NCBI GenBank assembly: GCA_020847045.1 | Contig: JADLCT010000020.1 | Coordinates: 1-64,000, forward strand | DNA: 64,000 bases | Direction of reading: 5' to 3' | DNA from: Bryobacterales bacterium | GTDB taxonomy: Bacteria; Acidobacteriota; Terriglobia; Bryobacterales; Bryobacteraceae | In this document: positions 29,550-39,115 of the stretch, piece after piece | How positions within the stretch are numbered: the stretch's first letter is position 1 | Layout: each line of letters opens with the position of its first letter | Notes under the pieces: model-generated | The model's database searches: none | What the model was told of the DNA's origin: nothing | Seen by the model: only the letters and a program-made list of their open reading frames with translations | Made by a program: the position numbers and the translations under genes

Positions 29550-30563
29550 TCAACCCTTTCCCGTGCGATGCGCCACGGCGATGGCGTCCCGCAGGCGGTC
29601 CCAGCTGAGGGCGGCATCCACGGTGCAGTCGGCGCCAAGAATGAACTGGCCCGGCGCGCTGTGGATGGCCCGCTTTACCTCGGCCTCCACCTGCGCGCTG
29701 GTTCCTTTGGCCAGGATACCGTGACGGTCCAGTCCGCCCATGCACGGTCTCCCGAAATGGCTGTTGATCTGCTGCCAGCTCAGTTGCCGAGTGGTGAGCT
29801 TGGGATTGCAGTTGACGGCATGGCCGGGGTAGTCGCGCACGGCATCGTAGTCCGCGTAGGGCGCGTTGTAATCGCACACGTGCAGAATGTTGAACGCGCA
29901 GGAGCGCTGCGCCTCGCGCATGGCAACGAGATCGGCCGGCTTCACATACTTCGTGAACAGATCCCGGTTGGCGAGCAGACCCGCCTCCGAACCTTGCGTG
30001 GACATATAGAAGCCGTCGACGCCCGCCTGAATGCAGGCCTTCACGAAGATCATCTGGCTTTCGGTGAGGACATCGAGCCCCTTTTTCACGGCGTCCGGAT
30101 TCTCGGCCAGATGCTGCCGGAGCACGGGCGGCGTGGCGCACTGGCCGGCCGACATATAGGGTGAGTAGAGCGTCATCAGTATGAGCGCATCCTTCTTGGC
30201 GCCGCGCACCAGGTCGCGCACGGTTACCAGAAGGGGCTCGTAAAACCCGATCTTGCGCAGCGTGAGTTTCGACCAGTCGGAAGGCTTCGCAAGAAAGGTT
30301 TGACGTTCGTACGCCTGCTCGAACTGGATCTTCACGAAGTCCATGTCCGTATGCCGGAAGAACTCCATGTGCCGCCGGGCGGCGGCGGAGCCGTTCTTGT
30401 AACCGGAGCCGAAATGGAGGAAAAAGGCGGCTGGGGTGTAGTGCGGGTCGGTGGCGCCGGCCAGCCACTGCATCATCCGCTCCCGCTTGTTGCGCGGCGC
30501 GGCGCTGGCTGCCAAAGAGGAAGCGGCAAAGGCCGCCGAGCGGAGGAAAAGTCGTCGTTTCAT
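29550..30563 (-). CDS. Uroporphyrinogen decarboxylase-family protein (methyltransferase-like), exported
   Basis: A 337-residue protein of the UroD superfamily, judged from the barrel phrases MDFVKIQFEQAY, IQAGVDGFYMSTQG and the C-terminal QFILGADCTVDAALSWDRLRD, the usual end of UroD-like methyltransferases. The first 22 residues (MKRRLFLRSAAFAASSLAASA) form a signal peptide, unusual for UroD and hence a periplasmic relative rather than HemE. It is not a heme-synthesis enzyme by this criterion. ATG 30563 has AAGGAT before it. The substrate is unknown. Confidence 0.75.
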   Translation of the reverse strand: MKRRLFLRSAAFAASSLAASAAPRNKRERMMQWLAGATDPHYTPAAFFLHFGSGYKNGSAAARRHMEFFRHTDMDFVKIQFEQAYERQTFLAKPSDWSKLTLRKIGFYEPLLVTVRDLVRGAKKDALILMTLYSPYMSAGQCATPPVLRQHLAENPDAVKKGLDVLTESQMIFVKACIQAGVDGFYMSTQGSEAGLLANRDLFTKYVKPADLVAMREAQRSCAFNILHVCDYNAPYADYDAVRDYPGHAVNCNPKLTTRQLSWQQINSHFGRPCMGGLDRHGILAKGTSAQVEAEVKRAIHSAPGQFILGADCTVDAALSWDRLRDAIAVAHRTGKG

Positions 30564-30667
30564 GGCAGATCCTTCCACCGCCGCAATGGCGTGCAGGGCC
30601 GGTTGCGCAGCGGCAAGACAATCATACCGGAGGCCGCGCCACGGCGTGACGTACACTGCAAGGGTAA

Positions 30668-31594
30668 ATGAATCAACCGCGTTTTCCGCAGGGCATTCTG
30701 GTGAGTTGCGAGATTCCATGGGACGGCCGTGAAGAGCTGATCGAGGATCTCTTTCGAGACGAGGTGCGCCGGGCCATCCGCCACGGCTTCCGTCACCTCT
30801 ATGTGTTTGGCACCGCCGGCGAGGGGCACGCCGTCGATACCCGGCGCTTCCGCCAGGTTGTGCAGGTGTTCGCTGAGGAGACACGGGACCCCGCGCTTAC
30901 GCCGCAGGTTGGCGTGATTGCGCTTTCCACCGCCCAGTTTCACGAGCGCCTGCGAATTGCCTACGACGCGGGATTTCGCATGTTCCAGATCTCACTGCCC
31001 AGTTGGGGCGCGTTGACCGATCAGGAGGTCCTGACCTTCTTTCGCGACGTCTGCGGCGCATTTCCGGACGCGCGGTTTCTGCACTACAACCTGGCGCGGA
31101 GCAAGCGCGTCCTTACCGCCGGTGACTACCGCCGGCTGATCGATGAGATTCCGAATCTCGTCGCCACCAAGAACACCGGGCTTACGCCGCGCGGGATCAC
31201 CGAGATGCTGCGCAAGGCCGGCGCTTTGCAACACTTCGGCGCCGAGGACCAGTTCGCCACCGGCTGCCTTACGGGCGAGTGCTCGCTGCTGAGTTCATCC
31301 GGCAAAGCGTTCCCGGCAAAAGCACGGCGCTTTTTTGAGCTGGGCGTAACAAAGCAGTTCGGCGAGTTGTTTCCCATGCTGGCCGAATACCACAGGGTGA
31401 TCGACGAGATCCTGCTGGAGCCCGCGGCGGGGTTGCAACTGATGGACGGCGCCTACGATAAGGCGATGGTGCGGCTGGCCACTCCGGAATTTCCGCTGCG
31501 CCTGCTTTCGCCCTACTCGGCCATGCCGGACGAGGTGTTTGAAACCTGCCGCAAGACGCTGCACGAGCGATACCGTGACTGGCTGCGCTCTTGA
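30668..31594 (+). CDS. Dihydrodipicolinate synthase/N-acetylneuraminate lyase-family aldolase
   Basis: A 308-residue class I aldolase of the DHDPS family. Catalytic residues are Lys168, the Schiff-base lysine in LVATKNTGL, and Tyr140 in FLHYNLARS. The early strand has LYVFGTAGEGHAV where DapA has GTTGE, so this is not clearly a lysine-biosynthesis DapA; the family also includes KDG aldolases and sugar-acid lyases. Given the nearby gnd and sugar kinase, a sugar-acid substrate is possible. It is divergent from the UroD-like gene, with 104 bases between the starts. Confidence 0.85.
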   Translation: MNQPRFPQGILVSCEIPWDGREELIEDLFRDEVRRAIRHGFRHLYVFGTAGEGHAVDTRRFRQVVQVFAEETRDPALTPQVGVIALSTAQFHERLRIAYDAGFRMFQISLPSWGALTDQEVLTFFRDVCGAFPDARFLHYNLARSKRVLTAGDYRRLIDEIPNLVATKNTGLTPRGITEMLRKAGALQHFGAEDQFATGCLTGECSLLSSSGKAFPAKARRFFELGVTKQFGELFPMLAEYHRVIDEILLEPAAGLQLMDGAYDKAMVRLATPEFPLRLLSPYSAMPDEVFETCRKTLHERYRDWLRS

Positions 31595-31618
31595 GATTTT
31601 CGAAGGACTGACTGAATA

Positions 31619-31695
<77 letters not shown>

Positions 31696-31870
31696 GCACT
31701 GGGTGGTGGCGCACCTTGCGGAGCAAAGCGCGCTTTTTCCAACATAGCACGGTGCGGCCGCCGGGCGCTACACTTGCAGACGATTCTGGAGAGGCCGGCG
31801 GACCCGGGCCGAAATGTTGACGCATTCCGGCCCGGAACCGAGCAGCTTTTACAGGTAGAGCGGGAGGGGT

Positions 31871-34012
31871 ATGCGGCTCGTCTTCTTTCTTCTCAGCGCC
31901 ATGTTGCTCGAGGCGCTTCCTCTGCGGCAGGAATCAGGCACGTTCCTCGGAGGAACGGCGGCGGACCTGGCCCAACATGTGCGCGCCGACTCCGAAGGCA
32001 ACGTGATCGTGGCGGGCATCACCTCGGGCGGCGGGGCGCCGGTGACCAACTCGACGCCGGTTGGCCCGGCTCGCATCGACCGCCTGTATGTGGCGAAGTT
32101 TTCACCGCAGGGGACGCTGCTGTGGTCGAATTACTACGGCGGCAACAACCGCGAGTTCCTGCACAACCTAGCCGTGGATGCCGAGGGCAATATCTACTTG
32201 GCTGGGCGTACGATGTCCACCGACTGGCCTTCGCCGTCGGACACCGGGCAAGGTCTGCTGCTGGCGCTGCGTAAAGACGGCACGGTGAAGTGGGCCAAGG
32301 GCTTCAGCGAGGTGGATCGCATCTGGGCCGTGGCGGTGTCGCCGGGCGGCGTCATCTATGCCGCGGGGCAGTGCATCACCTTCCGGGAGCCTGTGAATGG
32401 CATGCAGGCCAGCTACGGGGGCGGCGAATACGACGCCTTCTTCTTCACCATCACACAGGCCGGCGCCATCACCTCACGATCCTATTACGGCGGCAATGGC
32501 AACGACGAGATCTGGGACATCAGCGTCGAGCCCGGCGGCAATCTCAGCGTGGCCGGCGTCAGCAGTTCCACCAATCTGCCCGCGGCCGCCGCCAACGGCG
32601 GCTCGGTGAACCTGTCGCCCGGACGCATGTTCTACGCGAGCATCAACCTGCCTGGGCGCGCCGTCGCGTTTTTGCGCTCGATTCCCGCGCTGACCGGACG
32701 GCCTTACCGCGTGGCCGCTGGAAAAACGGGCGTCTGGGTGGCTGGCTTTGCCGGGCCCAATCTGGCCATCACCGGAAATGCCTGGCAGAGCACGCTCACC
32801 AACACGGAGGACCATTTCCTGGTCCGGATCAACTACGCCGGCGGCGTCATTGGATACGCCACCTATCTGCATCCCGTACAAGTTGGCTACGGTCCGGGGC
32901 TTTCGATCGACGAAAATGATCGCGCCTTTGTCACGGGGCACCTGCAAGGTCCTCCGCAGGCGAATCCCTGGCGCGTGACCGCCGACGCGCTGCAACCGGT
33001 TCACGGCGGGGCCACGGGCGACGCCTATCTCTTCGTGGTGAACCCAAGCGGGACAGTGGACCATGCGACCTTCCTGGGAGGGCCGGGGTTGGAGCGCGGC
33101 AACGATGTGGCTTCGCTGGGCGGCGGAAAGTTCGCCTGGCTGGCCACGGCCTACGCCGACGGGCTGCCCGTGACGAGTTCCGCGGCGCAGCCGCAGACGC
33201 GCGGGCAGGGTGATTTCTGGCTGGGCATCTTTCAGTTGGGCACTCCACCCACGCCACCGCCCACGCCCCCGCCTACACCACCCACGCCCCAGCCCACGCT
33301 CAGTCTGAGCGGAATCCTGAACGCGGCCAGTTATGCCGCGGGCGCGGTGGCGCCAGGCGAGATCATCACGGTGTATGTGCAAAACGCCGGACCGCCGGTG
33401 CTGGCCGGAGCCCAAGTAACGCCGCAAGGCCGCTTTGCCACCATACTCGGCGGCACACGCGTGTTATTCGATGGCGTGGCCGCGCCCATGGTGTATGCGC
33501 AGAGCGGCCAGGTGTCGGCTATCGTGCCGTATGGTGTGTCGGGACGGAGCACAACGGCGGTCCAGGTGGAGTACAAGGACACAAAGTCGAACACGGTGAA
33601 TGTTCCCGTGGCGGCAGCCGCGCCCGCGCTGTTCACTCTGGATGGCAGACAGGCGGTAGCCTTGCTCGTCTCCGGGGCGGTGAACGGCCCGGCGGCGCCG
33701 GTGGAACGCGGAGGCATCCTCGTCCTCTATGCGACGGGTGAGGGAGACGCCACACCGCGGCCGGCCGACGGCGCGGTGGCCAACTACAACACGCTCGCCG
33801 AATATCCCCGCCCGAATCAGGAGGTGAAGGTGTTTGCCGGCGGGAAACAGGCCGCCGTCCAGTACGCCGGGGCGGCCCCGGGGCTAGTGGCGGGTGTCAT
33901 GCAAGTGAATGTCCAGTTGGACGCCGCGACGCCGGCCGGTGATGCCGTGCCAATCACGCTCCAGGTGGGCGGAGCGATGTCGCCTTCCGGCGTCACCGTG
34001 GCGGTGCGGTAA
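31871..34012 (+). CDS. Secreted SBBP/beta-propeller-like protein with Solibacter-type C-terminal domain
   Basis: A 713-residue exported protein (signal MRLVFFLLSAMLLEALPL). From about 20 to 450 it carries repeated units like DSEGNVIVAGITS, DAEGNIYLAGRT and SPGGVIYAAGQ, the SBBP (beta-propeller-like) pattern. A PT-rich linker (about 457-476) leads into a domain starting SGILNAASYAAGAVAPGEII, characteristic of the C-terminal module (TIGR03437 type) of many Solibacter secreted proteins. Ligand binding or surface attachment is likely but unknown. This domain is the best taxonomic marker in the window. Confidence 0.85.
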   Translation: MRLVFFLLSAMLLEALPLRQESGTFLGGTAADLAQHVRADSEGNVIVAGITSGGGAPVTNSTPVGPARIDRLYVAKFSPQGTLLWSNYYGGNNREFLHNLAVDAEGNIYLAGRTMSTDWPSPSDTGQGLLLALRKDGTVKWAKGFSEVDRIWAVAVSPGGVIYAAGQCITFREPVNGMQASYGGGEYDAFFFTITQAGAITSRSYYGGNGNDEIWDISVEPGGNLSVAGVSSSTNLPAAAANGGSVNLSPGRMFYASINLPGRAVAFLRSIPALTGRPYRVAAGKTGVWVAGFAGPNLAITGNAWQSTLTNTEDHFLVRINYAGGVIGYATYLHPVQVGYGPGLSIDENDRAFVTGHLQGPPQANPWRVTADALQPVHGGATGDAYLFVVNPSGTVDHATFLGGPGLERGNDVASLGGGKFAWLATAYADGLPVTSSAAQPQTRGQGDFWLGIFQLGTPPTPPPTPPPTPPTPQPTLSLSGILNAASYAAGAVAPGEIITVYVQNAGPPVLAGAQVTPQGRFATILGGTRVLFDGVAAPMVYAQSGQVSAIVPYGVSGRSTTAVQVEYKDTKSNTVNVPVAAAAPALFTLDGRQAVALLVSGAVNGPAAPVERGGILVLYATGEGDATPRPADGAVANYNTLAEYPRPNQEVKVFAGGKQAAVQYAGAAPGLVAGVMQVNVQLDAATPAGDAVPITLQVGGAMSPSGVTVAVR

Positions 34013-34035
34013 GGCGGGGTATACACTCTTCTCTT

Positions 34036-35034
34036 ATGCGCAAACTCGTCCTTGCCGCGGCTCTATCCGTGGCTATTTTTGCCCAGGATACGACGAACTT
34101 TCCCGTGCTGGGCAAGGTGGTGCGGCTCGATCCGAAATTGGATGAGCTGCTGGCTCCGGATGCCCGGCTGGAGGTGATCTCCTGCTGTTTCGACTGGTCC
34201 GAAGGACCCACCTGGGACCGCAAAGGTGGCTTCCTCCTGTTCTCCGACATCCCGCGCAACTCGGTGATGAAGTGGAAAGAGGGTGAGGGCATCAGCCTCT
34301 TCCTGAAGCCTTCCGGCTACACCGGCGCCGTACCGTATGGCAAGGAGCCCGGCTCCAACGGGTTGCTCATGGACCCTGAAGGCCGCCTCCTATCGGCCGA
34401 GCACGGCGACCGGCGCATTTCGATCCTCTATCCCGACGGCGGCAAGAGAACTCTTGCCGACAACTATCAAGGCAAGCGGCTGAACTCACCCAACGACCTG
34501 ACGCGCCACTCCTCCGGCGCCATCTACTTTACCGACCCGCCCTACGGACTGCCCAACAACGTGAATGACCCGCGCAAGGAGTTGGACTTTCAGGGTGTCT
34601 TCCGCGTCACGCCCGGCGGGGCGGTGACGCTGCTCACCCGGGAGATGACGCGCCCGAACGGCATGGCCTTCTCGCCCGATGAAAAGACGCTGTATGTGGC
34701 TCAGTCCGATCCTGAAAAAGCGATCTGGATGGCCTTCCCCGTGAAAGACGATGGCACGCTCGGCCAGGGGAAGGTGCTCGCCGAGGTTACCGCCATGGTG
34801 GGCAAGATGAAGGGCCTGCCCGATGGGCTAAAGGTGGACCGCGCAGGGAATATCTGGGCCACCGCGCCCGGCGGCATTCACATCATCAGCCCCGAAGGCA
34901 GGACGCTAGGCCGCATCGAAACCGGAGAGGCTACCGCCAACTGCGCCTGGGGCGACGATGGCTCCACACTGTACATCACCACCGACATGTACCTGACGCG
35001 GATCAGGACTCGGACGAAGGGCGCTGGCTGGTAG
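34036..35034 (+). CDS. SMP-30/gluconolactonase-family protein, exported
   Basis: A 332-residue six-bladed propeller hydrolase with an N-terminal signal (LVLAAALSVAIFAQ). Characteristic phrases are SEGPTWDRKGGFLLFSDIP at the first blade, LNSPNDLTRHSSGAIYFTDPPYG and MTRPNGMAFSPDEKTLYVA. The Glu, Asn and Asp metal-binding positions of the family fall within SEGP, SPNDL and the later DGLKVDRAGN. It probably opens sugar lactones in the periplasm. It begins 24 bases after the propeller protein. Its last 32 bases overlap the convergent PGPGW gene. Confidence 0.88.
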   Translation: MRKLVLAAALSVAIFAQDTTNFPVLGKVVRLDPKLDELLAPDARLEVISCCFDWSEGPTWDRKGGFLLFSDIPRNSVMKWKEGEGISLFLKPSGYTGAVPYGKEPGSNGLLMDPEGRLLSAEHGDRRISILYPDGGKRTLADNYQGKRLNSPNDLTRHSSGAIYFTDPPYGLPNNVNDPRKELDFQGVFRVTPGGAVTLLTREMTRPNGMAFSPDEKTLYVAQSDPEKAIWMAFPVKDDGTLGQGKVLAEVTAMVGKMKGLPDGLKVDRAGNIWATAPGGIHIISPEGRTLGRIETGEATANCAWGDDGSTLYITTDMYLTRIRTRTKGAGW

Positions 35035-35248
35035 CCGGCCCGCTGGACTCCTTGCCGCCCATTACGCCAGACTTCTCGGCCTTCTCCTTGGCCCAGATGA
35101 GCAGCCGCTTAACCGGCGGAATGTAGTCGCCCAGAATGACCAGTCCTGGAATCAGGAACACCCAGCCCGGCATGATGGGCAGAAGCAGCCCGGCGATCCC
35201 CAGAAGGACCAGACCAACGCCGAGTGCCATTCGAAGCGCGTGACGCAT
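35003..35248 (-). CDS. Small membrane protein of the PGPGW type
   Basis: An 81-residue protein with a positively charged start and two hydrophobic helices around GLLLPIMPGWVFLIPGLVIL, which has the Pro-Gly-Trp turn typical of the PGPGW (PF09656-like) family. A charged tail (WAKEKAEKSGV) follows. The inner-membrane role is unknown. It overlaps the end of the convergent lactonase gene by 32 bases. Confidence 0.72.
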   Translation of the reverse strand: MRHALRMALGVGLVLLGIAGLLLPIMPGWVFLIPGLVILGDYIPPVKRLLIWAKEKAEKSGVMGGKESSGPATSQRPSSES

Positions 35249-35832
35249 AAGGGAAAAGTGGGGGAACCCTCCACCTCCATTATCCTCTGACTCCCGCCGC
35301 GCGCTGACCGTTTCCGAATCCAGTGGCGATTCGGAGACTCACGCCGTCTGTCACCAGCGCGCGCCGTCGCTTTCCTATGCAAGATTCTTATAATCCGGCT
35401 GGCATTCGCAGAGGATGCCGAGCCATTCCCGATCGACGCACCGCTGACGCGCCGCACGGCTTTTTGCCCGGCAGCGATGACCACCGTCCAGCAAAAATAA
35501 TGATTCAAAAGCGGTTATAGGCTAGGCTTTCAAATGGCACTCGTTGGCTTTCGATCCTCGTGCACCACGAACCGCTGGAGAGAACAGGGAAAAAGTTAAA
35601 ATATACGCAATATATTCGTACAATATTCGAAATTTCTTTGTCTACCCATAGGCTTACAGCTCCCGGAGCAGCCGCTTCCACTCTCTCACAGTTGTAAACG
35701 ACAAAGCCCTTAGCATTGTGTTTACAAGCGAATACGAGCAGGCTCGATAGGACTGTAGTACTAGAACCTTGGTTCCGAAGGCATTCGGTCAAACTATTGA
35801 CCCGTCCGGGTGAAACCCTTAGATTTAGGTTA
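35249..35832. other. Non-coding low-GC region ahead of the PilZ gene (584 bases)
   Basis: No convincing gene is seen, and the composition is clearly more AT-rich than the flanks, especially around 35590-35640. A TATAAT sits at 35389-35394 with a poor -35. Inverted repeats lie at 35692-35699/35720-35727 (TTGTAAAC/GTTTACAA), 35735-35739/35742-35746 (CGAGC/GCTCG), 35764-35768/35771-35775 (GAACC/GGTTC) and 35787-35792/35797-35802 (GGTCAA/TTGACC). The last ends 30 bases before the PilZ start. They may be operators or RNA hairpins. Confidence 0.55.
35692..35802 (+). promoter_or_regulatory. Palindrome cluster upstream of the PilZ gene
   Basis: Four perfect inverted repeats of 5 to 8 bp arms lie within 111 bases (arms listed in the surrounding intergenic entry). 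The spacings of 2 to 20 bases suit a mix of protein-binding palindromes (spacers of 2, 2 and 4) and one hairpin (8-bp arms, 20-base gap). Regulation of the PilZ gene is inferred from position only. Confidence 0.4.
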
Positions 35833-36168
35833 ATGCAAGCAGACCAGCGAAAATCCAAGCGGTTCGACCTCCGACTTCACATTGAGCTGATCCGCACCGG
35901 TAACGAGCCGATTAACCGCGTAACCGAAACCCGGAACGTCAGTTCCGGGGGCGTGCTGTTCGACAGCGAGAGCCAGTTGCCCGTCGGTGACCCGATCGAA
36001 TACTTTCTAACACTTCCCACCAATGGTAAGGAAGGCAACAACGTCCGCTTGCACTGCATGGGCACGATTATCCGCACCGAATCGAGCCAAAAGCGTAACA
36101 AGAAGGAAAAGCCTTTCCACGTGGCCGCCACGCTGGAACGCTACGAGTTCGTCCGTCACACGCGTTAA
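35833..36168 (+). CDS. PilZ-domain protein (c-di-GMP receptor)
   Basis: A 111-residue single-domain PilZ protein. The N-terminal RxxxR motif (Arg6 to Arg10 in QRKSKRFDL) and the (D/N)xSxxG motif (NVSSGGVLFDS) are both present, which together bind cyclic di-GMP. The rest of the beta-barrel follows. No membrane segment is seen, so it is a cytosolic effector of motility, biofilm or secretion. The ATG at 35833 lies 6 bases after AGGT, a modest site. It precedes a histidine kinase gene, suggesting a signalling locus. Confidence 0.9.
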   Translation: MQADQRKSKRFDLRLHIELIRTGNEPINRVTETRNVSSGGVLFDSESQLPVGDPIEYFLTLPTNGKEGNNVRLHCMGTIIRTESSQKRNKKEKPFHVAATLERYEFVRHTR

Positions 36169-36272
36169 CACGCGCCCCTAACCCACCCGGCCACCGCCAG
36201 ACGCCTGGCATACGATAAAATCTCGGTGTCCGCCCCCACTGCTTACCGCCCCGTCAGCCGATAAGCGAACAG

Positions 36273-37796
36273 GTGGAGCGCTTACTTTACGCCGCGACGA
36301 ATTCCTCAGGTGCGCCCAGCATGGAGCTTGACGGTATCGAATCTTATCTTGGCCAACCCCTCATGGACGAGGCATCCATTGGCTTGGTGGTCACCGATGC
36401 GAGGGGAGACATTGTACGCGTGAACTCCGGCTTCACCGCGCTCACCGGGTACTCGCCCGAGGAGGTGCTGGGACGGAACCCGCGCATGTTGAAGTCCGAC
36501 CTCACGCCCGTGGCCGTCTACCGGGAGATGTGGTCCACCATCTCCAACGGCCGCCCCTGGGTGGGTTATGTGGTCAACCGCAGGAAGAACGGCTCGGTGT
36601 ATGCGGAGGAGATGAGCATCATCCCGTTTTCGCTGCCGGGGGGCGGAATCGCCCAGTATGTGGCCATTAAGCGCGACGTCTCGGAGAGGCGCCGGACGGA
36701 GACGTTGCACCGGCTGGTGTGGGAAGAGTCCACCGACGCCATGCGGCTGATGAATGCCTCGGGTGTGACGGTGCGGGTAAACTCCGCTTACTGCCGCCTG
36801 GTGAACAAGCCCCGCCATGAGTTGGAAGGCCAGCCCTTCGCCGTCATCTATGAAGACCACCGGCGCGAGCAGATTTTCGCCCGCTTCCGGCAGAAGTTGG
36901 CGCGGAACGCCATCGCGCGAATCTTCGAGCGCGAACATGTGCTGTGGGACGGTTCGCGGCGCTGGCTGGAGGTGAACACCTCTCTGCTCCACCTGGACGG
37001 CCAGCAGATGTTGCTGAGTCTGATGCGCGACATCACGCCGCGCAAATCCGTCGAGGTGGAACTGCGCGAGGCCAAGCAACGCGCCGAAGTCGCCAGCCGA
37101 GCCAAAAGCGAGTTCCTGGCCAACATGAGCCACGAGTTCCGGACGCCCATGAACGGCATTCTTGGCATGCAGTCGCTCGCGTTGTCCACCAGCCTCACCA
37201 AGGAGCAGCGGGAACTAATTGAAACCGCGAACGGCTCCGCGCAGCAGTTATTGGGCCTGCTCAACGACCTCCTCGACTTCAGCCATCTCGAAACGGACCG
37301 CATCGCCCTCAAGCAGGCCAGCTTTTCTCCCTCCGTGCTCTTCGATGAGGTCGTGACGGCTGGGCAATTCGAGGCCGCGCGGAAGGGCCTCGTATTATCG
37401 GGACTGATGCGGGAACAGTGCCCGCCCCGGCTGGAAGGCGACGCTCCCCGTCTTCGCCAGGTGATGAACAAGCTGGTGGCCAACGCCATCAAGTTCACCG
37501 ACAGGGGTACGATCACCGTGAATGCCGGATGCCAGCCGGCTGGCGACGGATGGACCGACCTCAACTTCTCCGTTCGCGACACGGGCGTGGGGATTCCCGA
37601 CGGCGAGGTGGAGTCCATCTTCGACCCGTTTCATCAGGCCGACCGCTCCACGACACGGCGCTTCGGAGGCGCCGGCATCGGTCTGGCCATCTGTGCCCGG
37701 CTGATCCGTCTCATGGGAGGCCGCATCTGGGCCGAGTGCCCCGCCGGTGGCGGCAGCCTGGTCCAATTCACCGCCCGGCTCCGCCGCCCCGCGTAA
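36273..37796 (+). CDS. PAS-PAS hybrid-less sensor histidine kinase
   Basis: A 507-residue cytosolic kinase (GTG start, 36273; ATG at 36321 also possible). Two PAS domains are seen, the first around GLVVTDARGDIVRVNSGFTAL and the second around MRLMNASGVTVRVNSAYC. A short coiled linker is followed by the HisKA box with phospho-acceptor His287 in NMSHEFRTPMNGI. The HATPase_c domain has the N-box LVANAIKFTDRG, G1 DTGVGIPDG, F-box IFDPFHQAD and G2 GGAGIGLAI. No receiver domain is fused and no response regulator follows, so the partner lies elsewhere. Membrane segments are absent. Confidence 0.9.
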   Translation: MERLLYAATNSSGAPSMELDGIESYLGQPLMDEASIGLVVTDARGDIVRVNSGFTALTGYSPEEVLGRNPRMLKSDLTPVAVYREMWSTISNGRPWVGYVVNRRKNGSVYAEEMSIIPFSLPGGGIAQYVAIKRDVSERRRTETLHRLVWEESTDAMRLMNASGVTVRVNSAYCRLVNKPRHELEGQPFAVIYEDHRREQIFARFRQKLARNAIARIFEREHVLWDGSRRWLEVNTSLLHLDGQQMLLSLMRDITPRKSVEVELREAKQRAEVASRAKSEFLANMSHEFRTPMNGILGMQSLALSTSLTKEQRELIETANGSAQQLLGLLNDLLDFSHLETDRIALKQASFSPSVLFDEVVTAGQFEAARKGLVLSGLMREQCPPRLEGDAPRLRQVMNKLVANAIKFTDRGTITVNAGCQPAGDGWTDLNFSVRDTGVGIPDGEVESIFDPFHQADRSTTRRFGGAGIGLAICARLIRLMGGRIWAECPAGGGSLVQFTARLRRPA

Positions 37797-37876
37797 CGCC
37801 AGCACGGCATGGCCCAGCCCTAGCCGCCTCCCTTCGCCCGCTTGGCTCATCTCCCGTTTTCCTGTACGGTAGAGGC

Positions 37877-39067
37877 GTGACTGATCAACTCGCCCGGAAC
37901 GTCCATGCCGCGCTCGACCGGTTTCAGATTGAGCTGCCCTCCTGGGGCTTTGCCAACACGGGAACGCGTTTCGGTAAGTTCCTCCAGAGCGCCGCCGCCA
38001 CCAACCTGGAAGAAAAGCTAAGCGACGCGGGCTTCATCCACTCGCTGACCGGGGTGTGTCCCACCGTGGCGCTCCATGTGTTGTGGGACCTGCCGGCGGG
38101 CGCCGCCAGCGTGGACGATGTAAGCGCGGCGGCCGCGCGCCACGGCGTGCGCGCCGGGTCCATCAACCCCAACGTGTTCCAGGACCAGATCTACAAGCAT
38201 GGTTCGCTGGGAAATCCCGATCCGGCCGTGCGCCGCGCGGCGCAGAACCACCTGCTTGACAGCGCCACCATCGCTCAGGGGCTCGGGTCGCGCGATCTGT
38301 CGCTGTGGTTCGCCGACGGATCGAACTACCCCGGCACGGCCAATATGCGCCGCCGGAAACACTGGTTTGCCGAGGGTCTGACGGCGGCTCACGCGCGGCT
38401 CATCGGAGATCAGCGCCTGCTGGTGGAGTACAAACCGTTTGAACCGGCTTTTTATCACACCGACATCGCCGACTGGGGCATGGCTCTCGAGCTCGCCCGC
38501 CTGGCCGGACCTCGCGCCAAGGTGCTGGTGGACACCGGACATCACTACCAGGCGCAGAACATCGAACAGATTGTCGCCTGGCTGCTGGATCTGGAGATGC
38601 TGGGCGGCTTCCACTTCAATGACAGGAGGTATGCCGACGACGACCTCACGCTCGGCTCCATTGACCCCTATCAGGTGTTCCGCATCTTCCACGAGATCTT
38701 TTTCTATGCCTGGGAGACAGGCAAACAGCCCGACATCGCCTACATGATCGACCAGAGCCACAACCTGAAGGGCAAGATCGAGGCCATGATCCAGACGGTC
38801 ACCACGGCGCAGGAGTTGTACGCCAAGGCCGCCCTGGTTGACCATGCGGCGCTGGCAGCCTTCCAGGAGCGCTCCGCCCTGGTGGAGGCCGAAACCTGTT
38901 TGAAGGACGCCTTCTCCACCGACGTTCGCCCGGCCATTCGCGAATGGGCGCGCAGCAAGGGCCTGCCGGAAGATCCCATGCGCGCCTTCCGTGAAAGTGG
39001 TTATCTGGAGCGCATCACGGCCGTGCGCGCCGAGCGCAACGCCGCCTCGGCCACCAGCTACGCCTGA
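37877..39067 (+). CDS. rhaI: RhaI-type L-rhamnose isomerase (sugar isomerase)
   Basis: A 396-residue TIM-barrel isomerase of the Pseudomonas stutzeri/rhizobial rhamnose isomerase type, converting L-rhamnose to L-rhamnulose with divalent metals. Family phrases are WGFANTGTRFGKF near the start, SLWFADGSNYPG, LLVEYKPFEPAFYHTDIADWG, VLVDTGHHYQAQNIEQI and GGFHFNDRRYADDDLTLGSI, which hold the Glu, Asp and His metal ligands. The GTG at 37877 follows GGTAGAGG at good spacing; codons further upstream are antisense to real coding. It is next to a second isomerase-like gene, consistent with sugar catabolism. Confidence 0.88.
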   Translation: MTDQLARNVHAALDRFQIELPSWGFANTGTRFGKFLQSAAATNLEEKLSDAGFIHSLTGVCPTVALHVLWDLPAGAASVDDVSAAAARHGVRAGSINPNVFQDQIYKHGSLGNPDPAVRRAAQNHLLDSATIAQGLGSRDLSLWFADGSNYPGTANMRRRKHWFAEGLTAAHARLIGDQRLLVEYKPFEPAFYHTDIADWGMALELARLAGPRAKVLVDTGHHYQAQNIEQIVAWLLDLEMLGGFHFNDRRYADDDLTLGSIDPYQVFRIFHEIFFYAWETGKQPDIAYMIDQSHNLKGKIEAMIQTVTTAQELYAKAALVDHAALAAFQERSALVEAETCLKDAFSTDVRPAIREWARSKGLPEDPMRAFRESGYLERITAVRAERNAASATSYA

Positions 39068-39115
39068 AACGGCCGGGCGATGGTGCGCCGCGGGCCCGGT
39101 GCTACGATATTGGCC

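Noticed and set aside
29550..30563. HemE, the heme-synthesis uroporphyrinogen decarboxylase
   Set aside because: The protein has a signal peptide and lacks the HemE N-terminal signature; it fits the UroD-like methyltransferase superfamily better.
35692..35832. A c-di-GMP riboswitch ahead of the PilZ gene
   Set aside because: The GEMM-type conserved segments are not seen; only a loose resemblance (GACAAAGCC) is present, so the palindromes are reported without a class.
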